Shown: positions 50,399-59,025 of the stretch, one piece after another
Position numbering within the stretch: position 1 is the first letter of the stretch
How the letters are laid out: every line of letters begins with the position of its first letter
DNA from: Aurantimonas coralicida DSM 14790
GTDB taxonomy: Bacteria; Pseudomonadota; Alphaproteobacteria; Rhizobiales; Rhizobiaceae
Length of the DNA stretch: 64,000 bases
Assembly (NCBI RefSeq): GCF_000421645.1
Contig: NZ_ATXK01000005.1
Location: forward strand, 62,001 to 126,000
Direction of reading: 5' to 3'
Position numbers and translations under genes: made by a program
Notes under the pieces: model-generated
Databases searched by the model: none
What the model saw: the letters and a program-made list of their open reading frames with translations, nothing else
What the model was told of the DNA's origin: nothing

Positions 50399-51664
50399 TC
50401 AGATGCGTTCGAGGAGGGCGACAGTGCCTTGACCACCATCGGCGCAGATGCTGACGATCCCTCGAGATCCGACCGGCATGGCCCACAGCTCTTTCACAGC
50501 TTGGCTGAGATCACGCGCGCCGGTCGCGCCGAAGGGATGTCCGATGGCTACCGAGCCGCCGTTCGGATTGACGCGATCCCAATCGAAGTTGCCCATCTCA
50601 GCCGAAACACGGGCCTTCTCTCGGACCCAGTTCGGATCGGTGATGGCCGCGACGTTGGCCAGCACCTGTGCCGCGAAGGCCTCGTGGATTTCCCAAAGTG
50701 CGATGTCGGCGAAGCCAAGGTGATGGCGCGCGAGAAGTCGTGGAACGGCATATGACGGCGCCATCAGCAGCCCCTCCGTGCGCAGGTCGACCGCCGAGAC
50801 TTCGTAGTCGATTATCCGCGCATAGGGCGTGCCATCGGGCAGCCTCTTCAGACCCTCCTCGTTGGACACCCAACAGCCGGCCGCCCCATCCGTGATGGGG
50901 GAGCTGTTGCCGGCTGTCAGGCTACCCATTCCGCTCTCACGATCGAAGGCGGGCTTCAAACCGGATAGACGTTCGGCGGATGTGTCCGCGCGCGGGTTCG
51001 CATCGCGGGAAAGCTCCGGCAACGAGATCACGAGGTCATCGAAGAAGCCGCCGTTCCAGCCGGCGACGGCGCGCTGGTGGCTTTTTAGAGCCCAGTCATC
51101 CTGAGCCTCACGCGAGATGCGCCACGCCTTGGCGGTCTCCTCCATGTGATCGCCCATCGTCCTGCCCGTAAGGCGGTTGGCCCAGCCCTTCGTGGGGAGC
51201 ACATAGTCTTGAGGGGTCAACGCCCCCAGGGCGGCAAGTGCTGCGGCCGGATCCTGCGCGAAGAGATCGGTGAGTCGTTTAGATGCCTCAGCGGTGAGAG
51301 CGAGCGATGGTCGGCTCATGACCTCAGACCCGCCGACCAGTATCAGGTTGAGCCCGCCGCCGAGCATCCCGGCTGCGGCGAAGCTCGCGGTCATGCTGGT
51401 CGAGCACGCTAGGACTACGGAGAATGCTGGAACGTTGGGGTTGAGCTTCGCGTCCAGCCAGATTTCGCGAGCGATATTGCTCCAGCCCAGGTTCGGGATG
51501 ACGGTTCCCCAGATCGTCAGATCGGGCTCCGCAAGCTTCGCCATTTCTTGGACGACTGGCACTGACAATGAGGCCGCGTCATAATTTGCCAGCGCTCCTC
51601 CGCCACGGCCGAATGGTGTCCGCAAGCCTGCGGCTATGAAAACTGGTTCAGCGAAGCGGCTCAC
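50399..51664 (-). CDS. thiolase family protein (acetyl-CoA C-acetyltransferase type)
   Basis: This 421-residue protein has the nucleophilic Cys in SVVLACSTSMTA, His in EIHEAFAAQ and NGGSVAIGHPFGATG; the final catalytic loop reads CADGGQGTVAL, with a Cys but without the usual CGGG run. It resembles FadI/FadA-like thiolases that cleave 3-ketoacyl-CoA. The start is GTG with GGGAG upstream; the longer TTG start is less likely. A lipid enzyme inside a redox unit is unexpected. Confidence 0.88.
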   Translation of the reverse strand: MSRFAEPVFIAAGLRTPFGRGGGALANYDAASLSVPVVQEMAKLAEPDLTIWGTVIPNLGWSNIAREIWLDAKLNPNVPAFSVVLACSTSMTASFAAAGMLGGGLNLILVGGSEVMSRPSLALTAEASKRLTDLFAQDPAAALAALGALTPQDYVLPTKGWANRLTGRTMGDHMEETAKAWRISREAQDDWALKSHQRAVAGWNGGFFDDLVISLPELSRDANPRADTSAERLSGLKPAFDRESGMGSLTAGNSSPITDGAAGCWVSNEEGLKRLPDGTPYARIIDYEVSAVDLRTEGLLMAPSYAVPRLLARHHLGFADIALWEIHEAFAAQVLANVAAITDPNWVREKARVSAEMGNFDWDRVNPNGGSVAIGHPFGATGARDLSQAVKELWAMPVGSRGIVSICADGGQGTVALLERI

Positions 51665-51739
51665 GGTGATCTCCCAAAGCAAAAGATTCTAATTAGACGA
51701 GGTGGCGTGGTGCGGTCCGCTGACGGCAGGCGCCGCCCG

Positions 51740-52753
51740 TCAGGGCGTCTCCCCATCCCTGAGGTCGATAACCATCTTTCCGATGTTTTTTCCGGCGAAG
51801 AGATCGAGGAACGCCGACGGGGTTCTCTCGAGGCCGTGAACAACCGTCTCCTGCCATTTGACCTTCCCATCGGCGATCCACCGGGTGACGTCGCGCTGGA
51901 AATCCTCCCAAACCGACATGTTGTGGATGGTGACGAAGCCTTGCAGCAGGAGGCTCTTCTCAATAACCGCATAGATATTGCGGGGACCGACCGGCTCGCT
52001 GTTGTATTGCTCGATCATTCCGCACAGAGCGAAGCGTGCGAAGTCATTGGCCGCCTCAAGCGCCGCTTCCAGGTGCGTGCCACCGACGTTGTCGAAATAG
52101 ATGTCGACACCCTTAGGCGCAGCTTCGCGAAGTGCTGCGACCATGTCGTCCGTATTCTTGTAGTTTATCGTGGCATCAGCGCCTGCTTCCTCGCGCAGCC
52201 AACGCAATTTGTCCTCGCCGCCCGCGGACGCAACGACTCGGCATTCCTTGATCTTTGCGATTTGGACAGCGAGCGATCCGACAGAACCCGCTGCTGCTGA
52301 CACGAACACAGTTTCGCCAGCTCGCGGCTTTCCGATCTGGAGCATGCCGATGTAGGCGGCGAAGCCTGGGAAACCGAGCGGGCCCAGATACGCCTGCTCT
52401 GGAATCGTCGTATCGATCCTAGTAGCGGATGCGGCGTCGATGATCGCGCGGTCGCGCCAGCCGGCAAAGTGGCTCACGACCTCGCCAGGGCTGAACCGTT
52501 CATCCTTGCTTTCGACTATGACGCCGATCGCGGCGCCATCCAGAGGCTCGCCAACTTGGAAGGGCGGCATATAGCTTTCTCGACCGGTCATGCGGCCGCG
52601 CATGTAAGGGTCAACGGAGAGCCACCGGTTGGCGACGAGCAGTTGTCCTCGCTCTGGCGCGGGGAGATCCTGCTCGACGAGTTCGAAGTTGTTGGCCTGC
52701 GGTAGCCCTTCGGGACGACTTTTAAGGTGAAATTGACGGGCCATGATGGTCAT
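51740..52753 (-). CDS. NADP-dependent oxidoreductase (CurA/leukotriene B4 dehydrogenase-like)
   Basis: This 337-residue MDR enzyme has the start RQFHLKSRPEGLPQANNFEL, VDPYMRGRM, and cofactor motif VSAAAGSVGSLAVQIAK, as in curcumin/alkenal reductases. It would reduce reactive alpha,beta-unsaturated carbonyls such as lipid-peroxidation aldehydes using NADPH. An ATG four codons in is an equally possible start. Third gene of the msrP-like unit. Confidence 0.9.
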   Translation of the reverse strand: MTIMARQFHLKSRPEGLPQANNFELVEQDLPAPERGQLLVANRWLSVDPYMRGRMTGRESYMPPFQVGEPLDGAAIGVIVESKDERFSPGEVVSHFAGWRDRAIIDAASATRIDTTIPEQAYLGPLGFPGFAAYIGMLQIGKPRAGETVFVSAAAGSVGSLAVQIAKIKECRVVASAGGEDKLRWLREEAGADATINYKNTDDMVAALREAAPKGVDIYFDNVGGTHLEAALEAANDFARFALCGMIEQYNSEPVGPRNIYAVIEKSLLLQGFVTIHNMSVWEDFQRDVTRWIADGKVKWQETVVHGLERTPSAFLDLFAGKNIGKMVIDLRDGETP

Positions 52754-52825
52754 GGGCGAAGCCTTTCCCGGACAGAGCTTGAGCTGGGCGCTCCCGCGTG
52801 ATGGGATGCGATCATCTGGCCGCCC

Positions 52826-53572
52826 CTACCCACCGTAGCGCTCGGTCTTGATGATCGAGACGCCCAGCCCTGCCGACAATGCGCCGTCCGTCGCGATGTT
52901 GACGAAACCGTTCGACCCGCAAACGAACACGTGGCCCGGGTCGCGACCGAGACGTGCGATTGTCGCCTGGACCATCCCATCGTCGATCCGTCGGCCATAG
53001 TCCGAGGCGCGCTTTGGCGCTTCTCGCGTAATCGCGAGCGTCAAGATGAACGTGGGATCGCTCATCTCGATTGAGTGGAGTTCGCTGGAGAAGAGCACGT
53101 CCTCAGCGGTTCGCGCCGACAAGAGCAGAGCGACTGGAACGGCCTGTGCCGATGCCCGACGCTGCCGGATCATCGCCATCAGCGGCACCACGCCTGAACC
53201 TGCGCCGATCAGCAGCACCGGCTTGTCGGTAGGCTCGGGCCAAAGAAAGTGGCCTCCAAGCGGTCCCCTGAGTTCGATCTCGTCGCCGGCTGCGGCGACG
53301 TCGTGGAAGAATGGCGAAACTTCGCCATTCGGCAGGCGCTCGATGGCGAGTTCCAGGATCGGTGAAGAGCCCGCCGACGATGCGATCGAATAACTGCGCA
53401 TCGCCTGATAGCCGTCTGGGGCGGTCAGCCGGACGTCGACGTGCTGGCCTGCTGTATGGACGAATGGTTCCTGCAATCGCAGGAAAAAGCTCTTGATACT
53501 CGGTGTCTGTTGGACGATTTCGTCGATCACGCCTGACTGCCACGACGCGGGTTGCGCATCGAACTCAGTCAT
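52826..53572 (-). CDS. FAD-binding ferredoxin-reductase-type oxidoreductase
   Basis: This 248-residue protein has an FAD domain with MRSYSIASSAG and a NAD(P) domain with LIGAGSGVVPLMAM and the terminal FVCGSNGFV, without a 2Fe-2S domain. Its start overlaps the msrP-like stop by 8 bp, so it is probably the electron donor of the molybdoenzyme, taking the place of the heme protein MsrQ. The start at 53572 was chosen because the family sequence begins there. Confidence 0.9.
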   Translation of the reverse strand: MTEFDAQPASWQSGVIDEIVQQTPSIKSFFLRLQEPFVHTAGQHVDVRLTAPDGYQAMRSYSIASSAGSSPILELAIERLPNGEVSPFFHDVAAAGDEIELRGPLGGHFLWPEPTDKPVLLIGAGSGVVPLMAMIRQRRASAQAVPVALLLSARTAEDVLFSSELHSIEMSDPTFILTLAITREAPKRASDYGRRIDDGMVQATIARLGRDPGHVFVCGSNGFVNIATDGALSAGLGVSIIKTERYGG

Positions 53573-54170
53573 GGGTGTACCGTTGCTCGCGCCACGGATC
53601 ACCGTAGATGTGATAACCGCGCAACTCCCAGAACCCGGCCTCGTCGCGAGTGGTGAACTGCAGCGCATTCACCCACTTGGCGGACTTCCAGAAGTAGAGA
53701 TGCGGAACAAGAAGGCGCGCCGGTCCGCCATGGTCGCGGGGAAGCGGCTGGCCCGCGTAGCTCAGCGCGACCATAGCTTTGCCGGACAACATGTCCGCGA
53801 GCGGAACATTCGTCGAATAGCCATCGTAGCAGTGCGCGAGAACGAAGTCTGTTGGCTGTTTAACTTCAGCGTCAGCGAGGATGTCCTCGATCAGCACGCC
53901 TTCCCACTTCGTGTCGAGCTTGGACCAGGACGTGACGCAGTGAATGTCTTTGGTCACTTTGGTCTTTGGAAGGGCGTTGAATTCACTCCAACTCCAGACC
54001 TTCACGGGTCTCGGACCGATCTTGACCGTGAACTTCCAGTCGGACGTCTCGATACGAGGCGTTGGCCCAGCGGTAAGAACGGGAAAGTTCTCCACGAGAT
54101 GTTGACCTGGCGGAATACGGCCCTCGTGGTCGCCGCCTGAACCGCGGCCGGTGAAACCTCTGGTGACCAT
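53565..54170 (-). CDS. sulfite-oxidase-like molybdopterin enzyme (MsrP/YedY-like, cytoplasmic)
   Basis: This 201-residue protein has the molybdenum-ligand Cys78 in DIHCVTSWSKLDTKWEGV, and HCYDGYSTNVPL, DHGGPARLLVPHLYFWKSAKW, as in YedY/MsrP and sulfite oxidase relatives. Unlike MsrP there is no twin-arginine signal, and the chain is much shorter, so it should stay in the cytoplasm. Possible substrates are protein or free methionine sulfoxide, or other S/N-oxides. It heads a five-gene unit; the shared box lies 217 bp upstream. Confidence 0.9.
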   Translation of the reverse strand: MVTRGFTGRGSGGDHEGRIPPGQHLVENFPVLTAGPTPRIETSDWKFTVKIGPRPVKVWSWSEFNALPKTKVTKDIHCVTSWSKLDTKWEGVLIEDILADAEVKQPTDFVLAHCYDGYSTNVPLADMLSGKAMVALSYAGQPLPRDHGGPARLLVPHLYFWKSAKWVNALQFTTRDEAGFWELRGYHIYGDPWREQRYTHD

Positions 54171-54472
54171 GCCGAACCCCCTTGCTCGTCACGACAGACC
54201 GACCGACTTCATCTCAGGCTAATGCGTAGATGACCCTCGCAAAGGAAAGATATCGAGCGGATCGCAAAGCTGATGTTCAGACAACCGGGTGTTAAATCAG
54301 TAGAGACACGCAATTCATCACTATGACTCGCGATAATCCCGCCTCGACTATAGCTTTATATCAGACTGCTTTCCCAATGCCCTGTCGCTATAGTTTCGAT
54401 AGCTTTGAATCGGTGTTGCGTGAGCGTTATGGCTCGTGGGACAGAGAAGCTTCGCGAGGTGAGGTCGCCAGC
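54171..54472. other. 302-bp divergent regulatory region
   Basis: Between the msrP-like gene (minus) and nadE (plus). It contains box copy 2 and its predicted promoter for the minus strand; the plus-strand nadE promoter must also lie here. No gene. Confidence 0.6.
54347..54402 (-). promoter_or_regulatory. LysR-type box and promoter of the msrP-like unit (box copy 2)
   Basis: On the gene strand: box CTATCGAAACTATAG (54402 down to 54388; flanks extend the dyad to GC/GC), ATTGG ending 14 bases on, then TTGGGA - 19 bases - TATAGT (54347-54352). It also lies 71-86 bp upstream of the divergent nadE start. Confidence 0.8.
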
Positions 54473-55354
54473 ATGCGACTGCGGCGTGCCCAGGAGGTCG
54501 TCATTCCCATCCAAGACGAGATTATCGCAGCGCTCGGCGTTTCGGCGTCGTTCGATGCCCGACGCGAGGCGGCAGAACGCGCCGCCTTCCTCCGCGACTA
54601 TCTGAGGTCGTCGGGGCAGCGAGCGTATGTGCTTGGAATCAGCGGCGGCGTCGATTCCCTGACGGCGGGCCTAATCGCGCAATCGGCCGTGAAGGATCTG
54701 CGTCAGATCGGGTACGAATGCGAGTTTGTAGCGGTGCGGCTGCCCTATGGCGAACAGATGGACGAGCGCGATGCTCAGCTTGCCTTGTCAGCCATCAGGC
54801 CCGACCGCGTTGCGGTGATCAATATAAAGCCCGCGACCGACGCGCTGTGGAGCGAGATGACAGGCTCCAATTACGAGTCCGCCGACCCCGGCCTGCGCAG
54901 TACGGTGCTCGGGAACATCAAGGCACGCCAACGGATGGTCGCCCAGTTTGCTCTCGCGGGGACCCTGGGCGGCCTTGTGATTGGCACGGACCATGCAGCC
55001 GAAGCGGTGATGGGTTTCTTCACAAAGTTCGGCGATGGCGCGGCCGATGTTCTCCCTCTCGCCGGTCTCAATAAGCGGCGCGTTCGCGCGATCGCGTCTC
55101 ATCTGGGCGCCCCGGCGGAACTGATCAGTAAGGTTCCCACGGCAGATTTGGATGACGCGATGCCGTTACACCCCGACGAAGACGCCTACGGCGTGACCTA
55201 TGATGAGATAGACGATTACCTCGAAGGAAGGGGTGTGGCCCAGGCGGCGGTCGAGACGATCCAAAGAGCGTACCGAGCCACCGCGCATAAGCGCGCGCTG
55301 CCTGTGGCCTCCAACGTGCAGCTTCTGGCGCCGCAAGGGTCGAACGGACGCTAA
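54473..55354 (+). CDS. nadE: NH3-dependent NAD+ synthetase
   Basis: This 293-residue protein has the ATP-pyrophosphatase P-loop GISGGVDSLTAGL (about 55-67), and later GTDHAAEAVMGFFTKFGDGAADVLPL and KVPTADL. It amidates nicotinic-acid adenine dinucleotide to NAD+. It lacks the glutaminase domain, so it uses ammonia. The ATG at 54473 is preceded by GAGGTGAGG. It shares its upstream region with the msrP-like operon and could boost NAD(H) supply during oxidative stress (inference). Confidence 0.94.
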   Translation: MRLRRAQEVVIPIQDEIIAALGVSASFDARREAAERAAFLRDYLRSSGQRAYVLGISGGVDSLTAGLIAQSAVKDLRQIGYECEFVAVRLPYGEQMDERDAQLALSAIRPDRVAVINIKPATDALWSEMTGSNYESADPGLRSTVLGNIKARQRMVAQFALAGTLGGLVIGTDHAAEAVMGFFTKFGDGAADVLPLAGLNKRRVRAIASHLGAPAELISKVPTADLDDAMPLHPDEDAYGVTYDEIDDYLEGRGVAQAAVETIQRAYRATAHKRALPVASNVQLLAPQGSNGR

Positions 55355-55370
55355 ATTTGCTCCCGCCTAG

Positions 55371-55426
55371 GACATAGAAACTATGTCACGCCGCTATTGG
55401 AAAAGACCGGCGTTGGAATTCATAGT
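55371..55426 (+). promoter_or_regulatory. LysR-type box and promoter of the Trx-like unit (box copy 3)
   Basis: The 17-base dyad GACATAGAAACTATGTC (55371-55387) holds the conserved core GAAACTAT. ATTGG ends 14 bases after the box, giving TTGGAA - 18 bases - CATAGT. About 160 bp of leader follow before the Trx-like gene. Confidence 0.75.
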
Positions 55427-55456
55427 CATCCACGTAAACTCGTGGCCTCGTCGGGT

Positions 55457-55490
55457 ATAGTCGAGACAAGATTTTGGTCTTATCGACTAT
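55457..55490 (+). repeat. hairpin in the leader of the Trx-like gene
   Basis: ATAGTCGA ... TCGACTAT (8-bp arms) with an inner AAGA/TCTT pair around TTTTGG. A possible second operator or mRNA structure about 30 bases after the predicted -10. Confidence 0.45.
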
Positions 55491-55588
55491 TTGACGCTCG
55501 GGCCGTGGGGCGGTGAAGTATAGCAGTTCCCCTGCGCTCGCGAGTTTTCGCTGCACGTCGGGCACATGCTTCGTGTTCGGAGAGAGGG

Positions 55589-56062
55589 ATGAGCGCGGCC
55601 GATCGTCAAGCGCCAGAGCTTCGCATTCATCGGTGGATCGCCGTGGATGGAAGCGACCTCCAGACGCCGATCAAGCTATCGGATCTTGGCGTAGGGCCGA
55701 AGATCCTTTTCGCGTTTCAGCACTGGTGCAGGGGCTGCCATCTGCATGGGTTTCCCACACTGCAGAAATTGCATGGTGCGCTGGAGTCCAGAGGCGTCGG
55801 ATTCGCAGTGATCCAGACGGTCTTCGAAGGAGCGCACGAAAATACATTCGACAAGTTGCGCATCAATCAGGTGGAGTACCGTCTCCCCGTCGCCTTCGGG
55901 CACGACGAACCGCCGCCTGGTGCTGCGTTTCCAACGTTCATGGAGGATTACCGGACACGGGGAACGCCGTGGTTCACGGTCATCAATGCCGACGGTCGCA
56001 TCGTCTTTTCGGATTTCCACCTGGACGCGGATCGTTTGGTGGCAAATTTGGAGAGCTCGTGA
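55589..56062 (+). CDS. thioredoxin-like / AhpC-TlpA fold protein
   Basis: This 157-residue thioredoxin-fold protein has a CxxC in FQHWCRGCHLHGFPTL and cis-proline in RGTPWFTVI. There is no signal peptide or membrane anchor, so it is probably cytoplasmic. It may be a disulfide reductase or a peroxidase-like protein. First gene of the unit Trx-like - DM13 - MFS, three bases before the DM13 gene. Confidence 0.87.
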   Translation: MSAADRQAPELRIHRWIAVDGSDLQTPIKLSDLGVGPKILFAFQHWCRGCHLHGFPTLQKLHGALESRGVGFAVIQTVFEGAHENTFDKLRINQVEYRLPVAFGHDEPPPGAAFPTFMEDYRTRGTPWFTVINADGRIVFSDFHLDADRLVANLESS

Positions 56063-56065
56063 AAC

Positions 56066-56557
56066 ATGCCACGGTGGCTTATTCTAGCCTGCACCCACTT
56101 CGTCGTTGGCATCACAGGCTTTGCTGCCGGCATCTACACGCTGCCTATCCTCACCGCGCCGGCGTCGCCCACTGAAGCTGCGTTGAGGAGTTCGACGCCT
56201 GAGGCGCTCTATTCGGGAAAGCTTTCTCGTGATCTAGCCGGCAGCGACCTGCTGCACTGGGGTGAAGGCGAAGTGCAGATCCTGCCTCACCGGATCGCAC
56301 ACATCGGCCGTCTCTCTCCCGGGCCGGACTACAAGCTTTATCTCGCCCCGCACTTCGTCGAGACCGAGGAAGCGTTCCTCGCGATCAAGGACGCGTCGGC
56401 CCGGGTCGGCGATGTGAGGACGTTCAACGGCTTCATTATGGAGGTGCCCGCCGACATCGACGTTCGCGACTACAGCGCCGTTGTCATCTGGTGCGAAGCC
56501 TTTGATCAGTTCATCAGTTCTGCGGCGTATCAGCCTCCGCGCCAGGCTCGGAAATGA
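56066..56557 (+). CDS. DM13 domain protein with N-terminal membrane anchor
   Basis: This 163-residue protein has an N-terminal hydrophobic segment (ILACTHFVVGITGFAAGIYTL) that anchors or exports the DM13 domain (YSGKLSRDLAGSDLLHWGEG, DYKLYLAPHFVETEEAF, VGDVRTFNGFIMEV, VIWCEAFDQFISSA). DM13 has a conserved Cys proposed to be redox active and is often found with electron-transfer proteins. Its stop overlaps the MFS start, so the three genes are one unit. Confidence 0.9.
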   Translation: MPRWLILACTHFVVGITGFAAGIYTLPILTAPASPTEAALRSSTPEALYSGKLSRDLAGSDLLHWGEGEVQILPHRIAHIGRLSPGPDYKLYLAPHFVETEEAFLAIKDASARVGDVRTFNGFIMEVPADIDVRDYSAVVIWCEAFDQFISSAAYQPPRQARK

Positions 56558-57825
56558 GTCAGGCGATGAACAGCGTGAAGGCGGCCTGCGCGCGGGGGCT
56601 CGTTTTGGCGCCGGTCGCAGCGCTATTGTTGAGCGTCGCCACGTTGCTCTTGGGCAATGGTCTACTGGGTACGCTCCTGATCGTGAGGGCTGGGGAGGAA
56701 GGCTTTTCAGCTCAAACGATCAGCGCGATGATGTCCCTATACTTTGCGGGCTTCACCATTGGCGCTCTCACGCTGCCCAAGATGATCGTGTCCGTGGGCC
56801 ATGTGAGGACTTTCGCTGGCTTCGCCGCGATGGCTTCAATGACGGCTCTTCTTCATGTCGCATTCGTGGAGGCAAACGTATGGATGCCGCTTCGCCTTGT
56901 GACCGGCTTCGCCTATGCAGGCATGATCCTAGCGACTGAGAGTTGGCTCAACGCGCACGCGATTCAATCCACGCGCGGTCAGCTTTTGTCGATCTTCGGC
57001 GTTGTTTCGATGGGTTCATGGGCCCTTGGTCAAGCGCTGCTCAACATCGCGCCGCCTACAGACGTGACGCTATTCCTGTTCGTCTCGCTGCTGATATCTG
57101 CGGCCGTCGTCCCCGTCACGCTACTGCCCAGTCATCCCCCGGCCGAGGTTCAACAGGAGCCCGTCGCCTTTCGCGATCTCGTTGCAATTTCGCCCCTTCC
57201 GTCGGTCGGCGTTTTCCTAGCCGGCCTGGCCATCGGCGGCTTCTGGGGACTAGGCCCCAATTTTGCGCAGAGGATTGGCCTCGATGTGGGCGGCATTTCT
57301 GCGTTCATGGCTGCGGTCCTTGGTGGAACGCTCGTGCTGCAGTGGCCATTGGGATGGCTATCGGACCGCGTGTCGCGGACACTCGTCATTGCCGGCGCCG
57401 CCCTGGCTTCCGCGGCGGCTGCGATCGGCGTAGCGCTGGCTGCGGAGGCGCCTCTGCCTGTGCTACTTGCGGCGGGCGCGCTGTTCGGCGGCTTCGGTAT
57501 TCCCATCTATTCGCTATGCCTTGCCGTTGCGAATGACGACCTTCCTGCGGGTCGGCTGCTGGGGACCGCTCGCGGACTTCTCCTACTCAACGGGATCGGA
57601 ACCGCCGCCGGGCCGCTCATCGGAGGCCTGGTGATGGACCTCCTCGGCCCTGGCGGCCTGTTCCTCTACGCAGCGGCACTGCTGACTGCCCTGGCGGTCT
57701 TGGCCGGTGTCCGCAGGCACTCAGACCGCTCGGTCAAGACGAGAGCAACACGCTGCCCGAGCACGGCGATGATCACCGGGTCGCTCGACGCGATGATACG
57801 AACCCCGGCGGATCAGCGCCGCTGA
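56554..57825 (+). CDS. MFS transporter (YcaD-like)
   Basis: This 423-residue protein has twelve predicted helices and the MFS loop signature SDRVSRTL between helices 8 and 9. The first half has RLVTGFAYAGMILATESWLNAH, typical of the YcaD-like sub-family. Substrate unknown. Starts inside the DM13 stop (ATGA). A basic tail of about 40 residues follows the last helix. Confidence 0.9.
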   Translation: MSQAMNSVKAACARGLVLAPVAALLLSVATLLLGNGLLGTLLIVRAGEEGFSAQTISAMMSLYFAGFTIGALTLPKMIVSVGHVRTFAGFAAMASMTALLHVAFVEANVWMPLRLVTGFAYAGMILATESWLNAHAIQSTRGQLLSIFGVVSMGSWALGQALLNIAPPTDVTLFLFVSLLISAAVVPVTLLPSHPPAEVQQEPVAFRDLVAISPLPSVGVFLAGLAIGGFWGLGPNFAQRIGLDVGGISAFMAAVLGGTLVLQWPLGWLSDRVSRTLVIAGAALASAAAAIGVALAAEAPLPVLLAAGALFGGFGIPIYSLCLAVANDDLPAGRLLGTARGLLLLNGIGTAAGPLIGGLVMDLLGPGGLFLYAAALLTALAVLAGVRRHSDRSVKTRATRCPSTAMITGSLDAMIRTPADQRR

Positions 57826-57901
57826 GACGCCTATGCCGACGACCGAAGGATTGCCAGTCGGCTGTTAGAGGAGCCTGGCTGAGAACAAGGCGGAACGTGT
57901 C

Positions 57902-58627
57902 ATGGATGAGAGCGTGAACGCTCTAGCCGCGAGAAACGCATACGAGGCTAAACGGGGGGCGATCGCCATCCTCCCGTTGGCCTTGGGGGCCAGCGTGTAC
58001 GGCTTGGCCTTTGGTTTCCTGGCCGTACAGGTAGGTTTCCCGTGGTGGGGCGTCGCGATCATGAGCGCCTCTACCCATGCGGGCTCTTCGCAAATCATCG
58101 CGGTTGAGCAGTTCGCTTCCACAGGTGTCGTGTTGGGCGCGGTTCTGGCCGGTGCGTCGCTCAACCTGCGCTATGTCGGCATCATCGCCTCTTTATCCGA
58201 GGTGTTGGCCGGCTTGTCGCTGAGGAAGAAGCTCTTCGCCATCCACATTACTGGCGACGAGAACTGGGCTTTGACGATGTCCGAGCGGGCGAAGTCCCCC
58301 GATGTCGGAGCACCATTCCTCATAGGCTCAGGGCTGGTGAACATCTCCATGTGGACAGCCTCCACGACGCTCGGGGCCTTGCTTGGCGCCGCGCTGCCCG
58401 ATCTCGGACGCTTTGGCCTGAGCTTCGCGTTCACGGCGGCCTTCATTGCGATGGCGCGAGGTCTGTGGCGGGGACGTTCCCAAGTTCTGCCATGGACCAT
58501 GGCCGCGGCAGCGACCATGGCCGTCATCTCGCTCGGCATGCCCAAAGCTTACGGGATCATCGTCGGCGCATTCTTCGGCTTGGTGGTGACCTTCTTGAAG
58601 CGCAGGATCGAGGCGGCAGCCCGATGA
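57902..58627 (+). CDS. azlC: AzlC family branched-chain amino acid exporter subunit
   Basis: This 241-residue protein has about seven membrane helices and the AzlC start region RGAIAILPLALGASVYGLAFG plus ASTHAGSSQIIAVEQFAS. With AzlD it exports branched-chain amino acids. It overlaps azlD as ATGA. Confidence 0.93.
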   Translation: MDESVNALAARNAYEAKRGAIAILPLALGASVYGLAFGFLAVQVGFPWWGVAIMSASTHAGSSQIIAVEQFASTGVVLGAVLAGASLNLRYVGIIASLSEVLAGLSLRKKLFAIHITGDENWALTMSERAKSPDVGAPFLIGSGLVNISMWTASTTLGALLGAALPDLGRFGLSFAFTAAFIAMARGLWRGRSQVLPWTMAAAATMAVISLGMPKAYGIIVGAFFGLVVTFLKRRIEAAAR

Positions 58628-58920
58628 GCGCTTCGCACTGGGTTGTTGTCAGTTTGCTCGTTGTGGCTGCGTTTGCGATCCGGGTCGCCGGATTGATTGC
58701 CGGTGAACGAATTAGGGTTTCCAGGCAGGCTTGGGTTCTGGACGAGTTGCCTGGGCTGATCGTGGTCAGCTTGGTCGCGTCGTCGTTGATCGGTCAGCCA
58801 CCTCCAACCTGGATCGCGGCCGGTGTCGCGCTGGGTGCAGCGATCGCCACGAACCAGGTCATCGTGGCGATGGTATTGGGAATGCTCGCCTACGCAGGTC
58901 TGGGGTGGCTTAGCTCGTAA
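58624..58920 (+). CDS. azlD: AzlD domain-containing protein
   Basis: This 98-residue protein has four hydrophobic helices and the AzlD pattern (VAAFAIRVAGLIAGERIR, LDELPGLIVVSLVASSLI, ATNQVIVAMVLGMLAYAG). It is the partner of AzlC. Confidence 0.93.
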   Translation: MSASHWVVVSLLVVAAFAIRVAGLIAGERIRVSRQAWVLDELPGLIVVSLVASSLIGQPPPTWIAAGVALGAAIATNQVIVAMVLGMLAYAGLGWLSS

Positions 58921-59025
58921 GTGCCGATCATCTGAGAGAAGCGGCAATGGGGAGGCCGGAGGTCGTCCAGTAAGGCTGCGAACGTCGATGGCCCGCACTC
59001 ACGATCCGAGGACCGCGGGTCCCGC

